From JANYBV01 sp043763155 (lineage in GTDB: Bacteria > Pseudomonadota > Alphaproteobacteria > Rickettsiales > SXRF01), in contig JAYULW010000089.1 of the NCBI GenBank assembly GCA_043763155.1, positions 1 to 64,000 on the forward strand: DNA of 64,000 bases, in the 5' to 3' direction. A program made the position numbers and the translations under genes. The notes under the pieces are model-generated. The model searched no databases. It was not told the origin of the DNA and worked only from the letters and a program-made list of their open reading frames with translations. Numbering within the stretch: position 1 is the stretch's first letter; the number at the start of each line of letters is the position of its first letter. Of the stretch, positions 50,249 through 59,225 are shown piece by piece.

Positions 50249-53083
50249 ATGAAAACTGTAAATGACGTACGGGCTGGTTTCTTAGATTTCTTCAAGCGTA
50301 ATGGGCATGAGGTGCTGCCGAGCAGTTCGCTGGTGCCGCATAACGACCCCACCTTGATGTTTGCCAATGCGGGCATGAACCAGTTTAAGAACGTGTTTAC
50401 GGGCGCGGAAAAATTGCCGTTTTCACGCGCGGCTACCAGCCAGAAATGCGTGCGCGCAGGTGGCAAGCATAACGATCTTGATAATGTGGGCTACACGGCG
50501 CGGCATCATACGTTTTTTGAAATGCTGGGGAATTTTTCGTTCGGCGATTATTTCAAGGAAACGGCGATTGAGCATGCGTGGAAATTGCTCACCGAAGATT
50601 ACGGGATTTCCAAGGATAAGCTTTCGTTCACGGTGTATCACACCGACGACGAGGCGTTTAATTTATGGAAGAAAATTACGGGCTGCGACGACAGCAAGAT
50701 TTTGCGCATTCCCACGAAGGATAACTTCTGGGCGATGGGCGATACGGGGCCGTGCGGGCCTTGCTCGGAGATTTTTTATGACCATGGGGCGCAGGCTGGC
50801 AACGGCGAGTGGGCGCTGAACAAGGACGGCTCGGACCGATTTGACGCGCGGTTTGTGGAGATTTGGAATCTGGTGTTCATGCAGTATGAGCAGGTGGATG
50901 CGGATACGCGCATTGAGCTGCCGAAGCCTTCGATTGATACCGGGATGGGGCTGGAGCGCATTGCAGCGGTGATGCAGGGTGTGCATGACAATTACGATAT
51001 TGATTTGTTCAAGCATATCATCGCCTCGATTAAGGATGAGGCGGCGGCATTGGGGGCTGCGCCTGCGAAGGATGTGGCGGCTTATAAGGTTTTGGCCGAT
51101 CATTTGCGGTCTTCGTGCTTTTTGATTGCTGACGGGGTGATGCCTTCCAACGAAGGGCGCGGGTATGTGCTGCGCCGCATTATGCGCCGGGCGATGCGTT
51201 ATGCGCATCAGTTGGGTTGCAAGGACCCGTTGATGTATAGGCTGGTGCCGTCGCTGGTGGCCGAAATGGGTGGGCAGTATCCGGAGTTGAAGCGTGCTGA
51301 GGCGGCGATTACGGATAATTTGAAGCAGGAAGAAGAGCGGTTTAAGCAGACGCTGGAGCGTGGCCTCAAATTATTGGATGAGGAAACGGGCAAGCTTTCC
51401 AAGGGGCAGAAGCTCTCTGGCGAGGCGGCGTTTAAGCTGTATGACACGTTTGGGTTCCCGCTGGATTTGACGCAGGATATTTTGCGCCAGCGCGAGATGG
51501 AAGTGGATACGGACGGGTTTGAAAGCAGCATGGACAACCAGCGCGAGATGGCGCGGGCTTCGCACAAAGGTTCGGGCGATGCGGCCACGGGGCGCGTGTG
51601 GTTTGAGCTGAAGGAAAAGCTGGGGGCTTCCAGCTTCCATGGGTATGAGAAGGATGATGCGAACGCGAGCGTGCGGGCCATTGTGAAAGATGGTGTGCCG
51701 GTGGATGCGGCGGCAGCGGGCGACGAAGTATTTGTGGTGCTGGACCATACGCCGTTTTATGGCGAGTCGGGCGGTCAGGCGGGCGATACGGGTGCGCTGG
51801 TGCTTGCTGGCAAGAAGGTGGCCGACGTGTTGGATACGCAAAAGCCGCTGGAGGATTTTCCGGTGCATAAGGTGAAGCTGGCTGGCGGTTTGAAGGTGGG
51901 CGACGCAGTTCTTGGAAAAATTGATGTGGAACTGCGCAATAAAATCCGTGCCAATCATTCGGCAACACATCTAATGCATACGGCTTTACGTCAGGTGTTA
52001 GGCGATCATGTAGCGCAGAAAGGCTCGCTAGTGAACAGTGAGCGCTTGCGATTTGACTTTAGTCACTCGAAGGGCCTTTCCAAGGATGAAATCGTAGATA
52101 TTGAGCGTCGCGTCAATTCTGTTATTAGAGGAAAGACACCTGTTCTTAGTGAAATAAAAACTTCTGAAGAAGCTATTAACTCAGGAGCCATGGCATTATT
52201 TGGCGAGAAATATGGGGATCAAGTAAGAGTTCTTAGTATGGGATTTCCAATTGAATTGGGAAGTTCGCATTTCGAGGATGGCAAAGTAGTGAAGGATGGT
52301 AAGAAAACCACTTACTTCTCTGTAGAACTTTGCGGCGGTACACATGTGCATAATACTGGTGAGATCGGATTGTTCAAAATTACCAGCGAAGGCTCGGTGG
52401 CTTCGGGCATTCGCCGTATTGAGGCGGTTACCGGGCCTGCGGTGCGGGCTTATATGGCTGAGGAACTCGGCAAGGTGCGTGAGCAGGCGGAGAAGTTGCA
52501 GCAGGACCAGCAGCAGTTGCTGGCGGGTATTGCGCAAGCATCGGGCAAGCCTTCGGCGATGGCGCAGCCCCTGCCCCCGTTTACGCTGGCGGCGCTGGAA
52601 AAGATGCCCGCGCATGAATTGCTGGACTGGTTTGAAGCGCAGATGAATACGGCGCGTGAAGCCATCAATGTGCTGACGGAAGAAAACAAGAAGTTCAACA
52701 AGCAGCTGGGTGAAGCGCGCAAGGCACAGGCCATGGGCGCTGCTGGCGGTGATGTTGCCAAGGAAATGGTTGGCGGCGTTGGGTTTATTGGCAAGGCCTT
52801 TGACGGGCTGGACCCGAAGGAGCTGCGCGGTATTGCCGAGGGCTACCTTAAGCAAGCGGATGTGGTGGCTGTGGCAACCAATGTGGAGGGTAAGGCCTCG
52901 GTGGTTGTGGCGGTGAGCAAGGTTTTGGTGGATAAAATCAGCGCGGTAACCTTGGTGCAGGCGGCAGTGGCTGAGCTGGGCGGCAAGGGTGGTGGCGGCA
53001 GGCCGGACATGGCGCAGGGAGGCGGGCCAGAGGCGGAAAAGCTGGATTCTGCGCTTTCCAAAATCAAGTCGCTCATCGGTTAA
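50249..53083 (+). CDS. alaS: Alanine--tRNA ligase
   Basis: A 944-residue class II synthetase, a little longer than the usual 875-890. The N-terminal catalytic domain begins RAGFLDFFKRNGHEVLPSSS and has MGLERIAAVMQG. The editing domain is seen from the HxxxH zinc site at H570 (NHSATHLMH) to CGGTH at 695-699, which hydrolyse mischarged Ser- or Gly-tRNA-Ala. The C-terminal Ala domain has LxxQ-like helices and a GGKGGGRPDMAQGGG end. The stretch coding roughly the editing core (about 51920-52385) uses distinctly AT-rich codons while the flanks are GC-rich, suggesting a recombined segment. Confidence 0.96.
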   Translation: MKTVNDVRAGFLDFFKRNGHEVLPSSSLVPHNDPTLMFANAGMNQFKNVFTGAEKLPFSRAATSQKCVRAGGKHNDLDNVGYTARHHTFFEMLGNFSFGDYFKETAIEHAWKLLTEDYGISKDKLSFTVYHTDDEAFNLWKKITGCDDSKILRIPTKDNFWAMGDTGPCGPCSEIFYDHGAQAGNGEWALNKDGSDRFDARFVEIWNLVFMQYEQVDADTRIELPKPSIDTGMGLERIAAVMQGVHDNYDIDLFKHIIASIKDEAAALGAAPAKDVAAYKVLADHLRSSCFLIADGVMPSNEGRGYVLRRIMRRAMRYAHQLGCKDPLMYRLVPSLVAEMGGQYPELKRAEAAITDNLKQEEERFKQTLERGLKLLDEETGKLSKGQKLSGEAAFKLYDTFGFPLDLTQDILRQREMEVDTDGFESSMDNQREMARASHKGSGDAATGRVWFELKEKLGASSFHGYEKDDANASVRAIVKDGVPVDAAAAGDEVFVVLDHTPFYGESGGQAGDTGALVLAGKKVADVLDTQKPLEDFPVHKVKLAGGLKVGDAVLGKIDVELRNKIRANHSATHLMHTALRQVLGDHVAQKGSLVNSERLRFDFSHSKGLSKDEIVDIERRVNSVIRGKTPVLSEIKTSEEAINSGAMALFGEKYGDQVRVLSMGFPIELGSSHFEDGKVVKDGKKTTYFSVELCGGTHVHNTGEIGLFKITSEGSVASGIRRIEAVTGPAVRAYMAEELGKVREQAEKLQQDQQQLLAGIAQASGKPSAMAQPLPPFTLAALEKMPAHELLDWFEAQMNTAREAINVLTEENKKFNKQLGEARKAQAMGAAGGDVAKEMVGGVGFIGKAFDGLDPKELRGIAEGYLKQADVVAVATNVEGKASVVVAVSKVLVDKISAVTLVQAAVAELGGKGGGGRPDMAQGGGPEAEKLDSALSKIKSLIG
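51920..52385 (+). other. Region of atypical codon use inside alaS
   Basis: Within alaS the base choice changes abruptly near 51920 and back near 52385. The inside uses AGA, ATA, TTA, AAA, TCA and GGA codons (for example around 52130-52260), unlike the GC-ending codons on either side. It covers the editing domain, from the HxxxH site to CGGTH. The frame is uninterrupted. It may be homologous replacement from an AT-richer relative. Confidence 0.65.
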
Positions 53084-53159
53084 TCACTGATTCTTAACGA
53101 ATTGGCAACGCTTTGGCTTTACAGTCACGGGGTTCTTTAACCTTTTGTATGAGTGCATA

Positions 53160-54602
53160 ATGACCACCCCTATTACAGTTGCTTACGGTGACGGCATCGG
53201 CCCCGAAATCATGGAAGCTACCCTGCATGTGCTGCGCGAAGCGGGTGCGGCCATTACGGTTGAAACCATCGAGGTGGGCGAACGGGTGTATAATATGGGC
53301 GCGTCGTCGGGCATTTTGCCGACCGCGTGGGAGACGCTGCGCCGCAATAAGGTTTTGCTGAAAGCGCCGATCACGACGCCGCAGGGCAAAGGCTATAAGA
53401 GCCTGAACGTGACGATGCGCAAGACGCTGGGCCTGTATGCCAATATTCGCCCGACGCAGAGCTACCACCCGTTTGTGAAGACCAACCATCCGAAGATGGA
53501 CATGGTGATCGTGCGCGAGAACGAAGAAGATTTGTATGCGGGCATTGAATACCACCAGAGCCCTGACGTGTTTGAGTGCGTGAAGCTGATTACGCGCTCC
53601 GGGTCTGAGCGCATCATCCGCTACGCGTTTGAATATGCGATGGCTAACGGGCGCAAAAAAGTGACCTGTATGTCCAAGGACAATATCATGAAGCTGGCCG
53701 ACGGCCTGTTCCACAGCTTGTTTGACTCGATTGGGGCTGAGTATCCGAAACTGGAGAAGGACCATTACATTATTGATATTGGGGCTGCGCGTATTGCTTC
53801 GCGGCCGGAGATTTTCGACGTGATTGTGACGGAGAATCTGTACGGCGATATTATTTCGGATATTGCGGCGGAAGTGAGCGGCTCGGTGGGTCTTGCGGGT
53901 TCGAGCAATATCGGTGAGGGTTTTGCGATGTTTGAGGCGATCCATGGTTCGGCGCCGGATATTGCGGGCAAGAACATGGCGAATCCTTCGGGCATTTTGC
54001 AGAGCGCGGTGATGATGCTGGTGCATATCGGCCAGCCGGATGTGGCGTCCACCGTGCATAACGCATGGTTGCGCACGCTGGAAGACGGCGTGCATACGGG
54101 AGACGTGTACCGCAAGGAAATCAGCAGCGAGAAAGTGGGCACGAAGGAATTTGCAGAGGCCGTGGTGAAGCGGCTGGGCAAAAAGCCTTCGACGCTTGGC
54201 ACGGTGAAATACACCAAGAGCGAAGGCCAGAGCGCGAGCGCGAAAATGAGCGCGGTGGTGGCCAGCAAGAAAGAATTGATCGGCACGGATTTGTTTGTGT
54301 ACTGGACCGGGGATGTGAACGAGCTGGGGCAGAAGGCTAAGGGGCTGGAGGCTGATGGGCTGGTGCTTTTGAACCTTTCCAATAAGGGCCTGAAGGCTTG
54401 GCCGGACGCGGATACGAGTGGGATGCATCTGACGGACCAGTTCCGTTGCCGTTTCCGCATGCCTGAGGGCAAGACGGTGACGCAGGCGACGGTGTCGGCG
54501 TTGGTTGCCAAGGCCATCAGCCTTGGGCTTGAGTTTACCAAGATCGAGAATCTCTATAGCTTTGATGGCGTGGTTGGCTTCAGCTTAGGGCAAGGGGAAT
54601 AA
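53160..54602 (+). CDS. icd: NADP-dependent isocitrate dehydrogenase
   Basis: A 480-residue beta-decarboxylating dehydrogenase converting isocitrate to 2-oxoglutarate in the TCA cycle. The start AYGDGIGPEIMEATL, the IVRENEEDLYAGIEY segment, the phosphate-binding GSAPDIAGKNMANPSGI and the catalytic metal Asp in ENLYGDIISDI are present. The long C-terminal extension (after about 340, EGQSASAKMSA onward) is found in Thermus/Rickettsia-type enzymes, not in E. coli Icd. An in-frame TTG at 53145 is an alternative start; ATG 53160 is preferred. Confidence 0.9.
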   Translation: MTTPITVAYGDGIGPEIMEATLHVLREAGAAITVETIEVGERVYNMGASSGILPTAWETLRRNKVLLKAPITTPQGKGYKSLNVTMRKTLGLYANIRPTQSYHPFVKTNHPKMDMVIVRENEEDLYAGIEYHQSPDVFECVKLITRSGSERIIRYAFEYAMANGRKKVTCMSKDNIMKLADGLFHSLFDSIGAEYPKLEKDHYIIDIGAARIASRPEIFDVIVTENLYGDIISDIAAEVSGSVGLAGSSNIGEGFAMFEAIHGSAPDIAGKNMANPSGILQSAVMMLVHIGQPDVASTVHNAWLRTLEDGVHTGDVYRKEISSEKVGTKEFAEAVVKRLGKKPSTLGTVKYTKSEGQSASAKMSAVVASKKELIGTDLFVYWTGDVNELGQKAKGLEADGLVLLNLSNKGLKAWPDADTSGMHLTDQFRCRFRMPEGKTVTQATVSALVAKAISLGLEFTKIENLYSFDGVVGFSLGQGE

Positions 54603-54604
54603 GC

Positions 54605-56071
54605 GTGGCGGGGGCGGCTCGGCTAAAAGAATATTGGGTCGCCCCCCTTCTCTTCCTGATTAATTTCGTTGTGTATTATTTGTCGGTCCAGCCGCTGCTG
54701 GACGACTCGGACGTGCCGTGGCATTTGGCGACGGGGAAATTGCTGCTGGAAACGGGCAAGGTGCCGACCACTGACCCGTGGTCTTTCGCATCGCAAGGCC
54801 AGCCGTGGTATTTGCTGAGCTGGGTGTGGGATTTGCTGCTGGGCGTGGCGGAAAAGGGCTTTGGCGAGTTTGGCGTGCTGGTGTTTGTGCTGATGGTGAG
54901 CGCTGCGCTGGTTTCGATGCTGGCGGCCCATCTGGTGACGATGCGGGTGTCGCTTTCGGCGATTTTCTTTACCAGCATGGTGGCGGGGCTGTGCATTCAG
55001 GATTTTATTACGGCGAGGCCGCATCTGGGCGGGTATGCGCTGGCATTTATTTTTTATGTGCTGGCGTATCATAGCCGGGGCAAGACGACATATGGGACAT
55101 TGCGGGCGCTGCCGCCGCTGATGCTGCTATGGGCGAATACGCATGGGAGTTTTATTGCGGGGTTCACGATTCTGGCGGCGTATAGTGTTGAGGCATTTGT
55201 GGCCAGGGATTATGTGTGGTTGAAGCGGTTGATCGTTACCACATTGGCTTGCGGGGTGATGGCGCTTTTGAACCCGTATGGGCTGGAGGTGACGATTGGG
55301 GCGCTGAAGACGCTCAACGGCACGGCGCGGAGTTATACGATTGAGTGGCTGCCGTTTACGTTTAGCTCCAGCACGGGGATTTCGACGTGGCTGATTCTTT
55401 TTATCATGGCTTCAAATTTGCGGTTTGCGAACGTGCCTTTGGCGGACAAGCTGCTTTCCATTGCGTGGCTTCTGGCCAGCATGTTCATTATCAGGAATGG
55501 GGCGATTTTTGTGCTGCTTTCGGCGCCGTATCTGGCGCGGTGCATGGATGAGGCGACCATGGATTTGCGGGAGGTACGCAAGCCTTCGAAGTTTGTGGGG
55601 GTGATGGAGGCGCAGCCCTTGTGGCGGTTATGGGTGGCTGCTGTTGGGCTGGTGCTGGTGTTTAGTTATGGGGCCAGCAAGTTTCCCTATCAGGACAAGA
55701 TTCTTTCTGAGGGTGCTTCGGCATTTGATGCGATTGATTATGCGACGGAGCATTATTCCGACCATAAGTTCCTTTCCAACTTCAACTTTGGCGGGCAGGT
55801 GATTTACCGCTCTGGCGGCAAGCTTGCGTTCATGATGGATAGCCGGGCGGGGACGGTGTATCCGGAACAGGTGATTAAAGACTACCTGACCTTCCTGTTT
55901 TTGAAACCGGGCTGGCAGGGGGTTTTGGACAGTTACGGGGTGAACGGGATCATTATGTATAAGGAAACTAATTTCTCGCAAAGCTTTGATAGCGGCCAGT
56001 TTCATGACCGGTGGCAGCTTGTGTTTGCAGGAAAGTCCGCGAACGTGTATATTGCGCGTCCTTCACGCTAA
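54605..56071 (+). CDS. Multi-pass membrane protein, GT-C-like
   Basis: A 488-residue membrane protein, GTG start, with about ten helices. The first loop contains LDDSDVPWHLATGKLLL with several acidic residues and later ARPHLGGYALAFIF and LLWANTHGSFIAGF, features of a large family related to PMT/GT-C transferases. The C-terminal 110 residues are hydrophilic and periplasmic. It lies two bases after icd and 33 before psd; function in envelope or lipid glycosylation is inferred only. Confidence 0.6.
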   Translation: MAGAARLKEYWVAPLLFLINFVVYYLSVQPLLDDSDVPWHLATGKLLLETGKVPTTDPWSFASQGQPWYLLSWVWDLLLGVAEKGFGEFGVLVFVLMVSAALVSMLAAHLVTMRVSLSAIFFTSMVAGLCIQDFITARPHLGGYALAFIFYVLAYHSRGKTTYGTLRALPPLMLLWANTHGSFIAGFTILAAYSVEAFVARDYVWLKRLIVTTLACGVMALLNPYGLEVTIGALKTLNGTARSYTIEWLPFTFSSSTGISTWLILFIMASNLRFANVPLADKLLSIAWLLASMFIIRNGAIFVLLSAPYLARCMDEATMDLREVRKPSKFVGVMEAQPLWRLWVAAVGLVLVFSYGASKFPYQDKILSEGASAFDAIDYATEHYSDHKFLSNFNFGGQVIYRSGGKLAFMMDSRAGTVYPEQVIKDYLTFLFLKPGWQGVLDSYGVNGIIMYKETNFSQSFDSGQFHDRWQLVFAGKSANVYIARPSR

Positions 56072-56104
56072 AAAGCGCACGTTAACCAATATACGAGGCG
56101 GATT

Positions 56105-56821
56105 ATGAAACCCGAAGACAATCATCTGTTGGAGACCATTAAAAGCGTCATCGTGCCGGTGCATCCGGCAGGCTGGATGTTTATCGCTATTTTCGCCATT
56201 GCCTCGCTGGGCCTGAGCATCATCTGGGCGCCGTTTGGCTGGCTGGGGCTGATTGCCACCGCGTGGTGCGTTTACTTTTTCCGCGACCCGGACCGTATTA
56301 CCCCCTTGCGCGAAGGGCTGATTGTAAGCCCCGCTGACGGCGTGATCCAGAAAATCGTTAAGTGCGTGCCTCCGGCTGAGCTGGAGTTGGGTGCGGGCGA
56401 ACGCACACGCATCAGCATTTTCCTGAATGTGTTTAACGTGCATGTGAACCGCGTGCCCATCGAAGGCAGCATCAGCAAGATGCATTATCAGGCCGGTAAG
56501 TTCGTGAATGCTTCGCTGGATAAGGCGAGCGAGGAAAACGAGCGCCAGTCCATCAAGATTACCACGCCTGACGATTTGACGGTGGGTGTGGTGCAGATTG
56601 CGGGGCTTGTGGCCCGCCGCATTCTTTGCGATTTGAAAGAAGGCCAGTCGGTGAAGACGGGCGAGCGTTTCGGCATCATCCGCTTCGGTAGCCGCACGGA
56701 CGTGTATTTGCCGCCGGACGTGACGCCGCTGGTGATTGTGGGCCAGGTGGCCGTGGGCGGTGAAACGGTGCTGGCGGATATTTCCAGCAGCGAAGCGCCG
56801 CGCGTGGGTACGAAGCACTAA
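56105..56821 (+). CDS. psd: Phosphatidylserine decarboxylase
   Basis: A 238-residue short-form proenzyme, which cleaves itself to give a pyruvoyl cofactor. The cleavage site is Gly195-Ser196 in IIRFGSRTD. The N-terminal membrane helices about 18-55 and the conserved SPADGVIQKI and NVFNVHVNRVP are present. It converts phosphatidylserine to phosphatidylethanolamine. TAATG overlap with pssA makes the two a coupled pair. Confidence 0.95.
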   Translation: MKPEDNHLLETIKSVIVPVHPAGWMFIAIFAIASLGLSIIWAPFGWLGLIATAWCVYFFRDPDRITPLREGLIVSPADGVIQKIVKCVPPAELELGAGERTRISIFLNVFNVHVNRVPIEGSISKMHYQAGKFVNASLDKASEENERQSIKITTPDDLTVGVVQIAGLVARRILCDLKEGQSVKTGERFGIIRFGSRTDVYLPPDVTPLVIVGQVAVGGETVLADISSSEAPRVGTKH

Positions 56822-57609
56822 TGGCACGCAACCGCCTCAAAGACGAAAACGGCCGCAAGCGCCTGCGCGAGCAGCCGATCAGCCGCCTTTTCCCCAACAT
56901 GATTACCATGGCGGGGATGTGCTGCGGCTTATCTGCCATCCGCTTTGCCATGGTGGGGCGGTGGGAACTTTCGGTGGCGCTGATTATTGCAGCGGCGCTG
57001 ATTGACGGCATGGACGGGCGCGTGGCGCGCATGCTGGGGGCCACCTCGCTCTTTGGCGCGCAACTGGACTCGCTTTCGGACTTCCTTTGCTTTGGGGTTG
57101 CGCCTGCGTTGGTCATGTATATGTGGCAGTTGCAGCAGGTGAAGGGCATCGGCTGGGCGGTGGTGCTGTTTTTCACCGCTTGCACGGCGCTGCGTCTGGC
57201 GCGGTTTAATACCGGGTTGTTTGAAGAAAAAGAGCCGTGGGAAAAGAATTTCTTCGTAGGCGTGCCTTCGCCAGCGGGGGGGATTATGTGCCTGCTGCCC
57301 ATTATCATCAGCCTTGGGTTTGACGATTTTACCATTTACCCGTTTGTGGCTTGCGTGCATGTGGTGGTGGTTGGCATGTTGATGGCCAGCCGGATTCCGA
57401 CTTTTGCGGGCAAGAATATTCATATCAAGCACGACTATATTCCGGGGTTTATGATTGCGAGCTGCTTCCTTCTGGTGCTGTTCGTAATTGAGCCATGGCT
57501 GTTTTTAACGGTGCTTTCGGGGGCGTATCTGGTCTCGATCGTGTTTGCGGTGCGCAGCTGGCGCAGCTATAACCGGGCCACGGAAGCAGCGAAGGCGGCG
57601 AGCGCTTAA
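56821..57609 (+). CDS. pssA: CDP-diacylglycerol--serine O-phosphatidyltransferase
   Basis: A 262-residue membrane enzyme with several helices. The CDP-alcohol phosphotransferase signature DG-x2-AR-x8-G-x3-D-x3-D is perfect, starting DGRVAR at about residue 64 and ending at LDSLSD. It makes phosphatidylserine for Psd. Ends with a terminator 28 bases downstream. Confidence 0.95.
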   Translation: MARNRLKDENGRKRLREQPISRLFPNMITMAGMCCGLSAIRFAMVGRWELSVALIIAAALIDGMDGRVARMLGATSLFGAQLDSLSDFLCFGVAPALVMYMWQLQQVKGIGWAVVLFFTACTALRLARFNTGLFEEKEPWEKNFFVGVPSPAGGIMCLLPIIISLGFDDFTIYPFVACVHVVVVGMLMASRIPTFAGKNIHIKHDYIPGFMIASCFLLVLFVIEPWLFLTVLSGAYLVSIVFAVRSWRSYNRATEAAKAASA

Positions 57610-57636
57610 ATTTAAATAAATTCAAGTGATTGGAGT

Positions 57637-57669
57637 GGGGTGTTAAAGCGATGCTTTAACGCCCCGTTT
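57637..57669 (+). terminator. Rho-independent terminator after pssA
   Basis: GGGGTGTTAAAGC (57637-57649) pairs with GCTTTAACGCCCC (57653-57665) with one T-G wobble, followed by GTTTT. Confidence 0.75.
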
Positions 57670-57685
57670 TCTATATATCAATGGG

Positions 57686-57937
57686 TTAGCCGCAGCGGAT
57701 TTTGGTGATGAGGATGGTGAGCGACATCACGAAGGTGAGGCCGTTGGCCCAGATGATGGAAGGGCTGTTTATCATCACCCCATAGGCAAACCACGTGGCA
57801 ATTCCGCAGGTTAGGATTGCGTACATGCACAGCGAAATGCTTTTGGTGTGGCGGTGCTTTAAGACCTTTATAAGCTGGGGAACGTAGGAGGCAGTGGTGA
57901 GGATGGCGGCCAGCGAGCCTATGATTTCAGGATTCAT
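57686..57937 (-). CDS. SemiSWEET / PQ-loop sugar transporter
   Basis: An 83-residue membrane protein with three helices (about residues 4-24, 36-56, 62-80) and the PQ motif in TASYVPQLIKVLKHRHTKSIS. SemiSWEETs form dimers for facilitated sugar flux. ATG 57937 is chosen because family homology starts there. The in-frame upstream extension to 58273 overlaps hisZ and has no support. No clear ribosome site. Confidence 0.85.
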   Translation of the reverse strand: MNPEIIGSLAAILTTASYVPQLIKVLKHRHTKSISLCMYAILTCGIATWFAYGVMINSPSIIWANGLTFVMSLTILITKIRCG

Positions 57938-57980
57938 TGTATGATTGCCGTGAATTATTAGTGTTTTGGGGAGGTTCCGG

Positions 57981-58009
57981 TTGACATTCGCGCTGTGTGT
58001 TCTTAAACC
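57981..58009 (+). promoter_or_regulatory. Possible promoter of hisZ
   Basis: TTGACA at 57981-57986 is a perfect -35 and TAAACC at 58004-58009 is a weak -10 with a 17-base spacer, 49 bases before the hisZ ATG. Confidence 0.4.
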
Positions 58010-58057
58010 GGATGATGTCATTTCCGCTGGCATTTTCAAACAAAAATCCCGAAGTTT

Positions 58058-59200
58058 ATGAACAAGACACTGCTTCCTACTGGTTGTTATGACCTGCTGC
58101 CGCCTTTTGCGCGACAGGAGTCGGAGTTGTCGTCGGCACTTCTTTCGGTTTTTGAAGGGTTTGGCTACGAACAAGTGTCGCCTCCGCTGCTGGAATACAC
58201 CGAGAGTTTGCTGGCGGGGCGCGGTTCGGCGCTTTCGGCGCACACTTTCCGGGTGATGGACCCCGGCGCGCATAAGGTGATGGGGTTTCGCCCCGACATT
58301 ACATTACAGATTGCACGTATTGCCGCGACGCGGATGGCGGGTGCGCCTAAGCCCTTGCGCCTTTGCTATAACGGGTTGATCCTGCGGATGCAGGGGGAGC
58401 AATTTCAGGCGGACCGCCAGTTGCGCCAAGCCGGGATTGAGCTGATCGGGACCGCATCCCCCGAGGCAGACGCGGAAGTGATTTTAGTGGCAGCAACCGC
58501 CTTGCAAAAAGCGGGCATTACCGCGCTTTCGATTGATCTGAACCTTCCGGGGATTGTGGGCGCGTTGCTTGCCTCCGAGAAGATGAACAACGACCAGCTG
58601 GAAAAGCTGTTTGAGGCCGTGGCGCACAAGGATGTGTCTACGCTTAAGGCTATGCATTTTTCCTACCGCAATACGCTGATTGAGCTGATGCAGTGCGCTG
58701 GGCCTGCGGCGAGCGCGCTTGCGGCCATTGAGGGGCTGGATTTGCCGGAAACGGCGAAGAAGCAGTTCCGGGATTTGAAAGATGTGGTGCATATTTTGAC
58801 CGCGTGTGGCAGCCCGGAATGGTCGCTGACGGTGGACGCTACGGAGAATCGCGGGCTTTCGTATCATTCGGGGATTAACTTCTCGATCTTTATTCCGGGG
58901 GCGGCGTTTGAAGTGGGGCGCGGCGGGCGGTACATGATTGAGGGCAATGGCGGGCATGATATGGAGGCGACGGGGTTCACGCTGTATGTGGAATCTTTGC
59001 GCAATCTGCTGCCAGCGCCGATGAGGCAAAAACGGGTGTTTGTGGCGCAAAGCCTTGATGCTGCGGTGGCTGCAAAGCTGCAGGCCGAGGGGTTTGTGAC
59101 GGTGCATGCACTCACCGAATACGGCTATGACGAGGACGAGGCCAAGCGCCTTTCCTGCGGACATATCTATAAGGATGGGGCGCTGAAGGCGCTCAGCTAA
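58058..59200 (+). CDS. hisZ: ATP phosphoribosyltransferase regulatory subunit
   Basis: A 380-residue HisRS-like paralogue without aminoacylation activity, which partners short HisG in histidine synthesis. The start LPTGCYDLLPPFARQE, the motif 2 region MGFRPDITLQIARI, FQADRQLRQAGIELIG and the C-terminal FEVGRGGRYMI are typical. The anticodon-binding domain of true HisRS is absent or shortened. It is 25 bases upstream of purA, the common alphaproteobacterial hisZ-purA pair. Confidence 0.9.
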   Translation: MNKTLLPTGCYDLLPPFARQESELSSALLSVFEGFGYEQVSPPLLEYTESLLAGRGSALSAHTFRVMDPGAHKVMGFRPDITLQIARIAATRMAGAPKPLRLCYNGLILRMQGEQFQADRQLRQAGIELIGTASPEADAEVILVAATALQKAGITALSIDLNLPGIVGALLASEKMNNDQLEKLFEAVAHKDVSTLKAMHFSYRNTLIELMQCAGPAASALAAIEGLDLPETAKKQFRDLKDVVHILTACGSPEWSLTVDATENRGLSYHSGINFSIFIPGAAFEVGRGGRYMIEGNGGHDMEATGFTLYVESLRNLLPAPMRQKRVFVAQSLDAAVAAKLQAEGFVTVHALTEYGYDEDEAKRLSCGHIYKDGALKALS

Positions 59201-59225
59201 TTTTTAAGTTAAAGGAAGTACGGCA

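Noticed and set aside
53094..54428. 444-residue antisense frame over icd, and 59193-60527 over purA.
   Set aside because: Arg/His-rich products that mirror real conserved genes.
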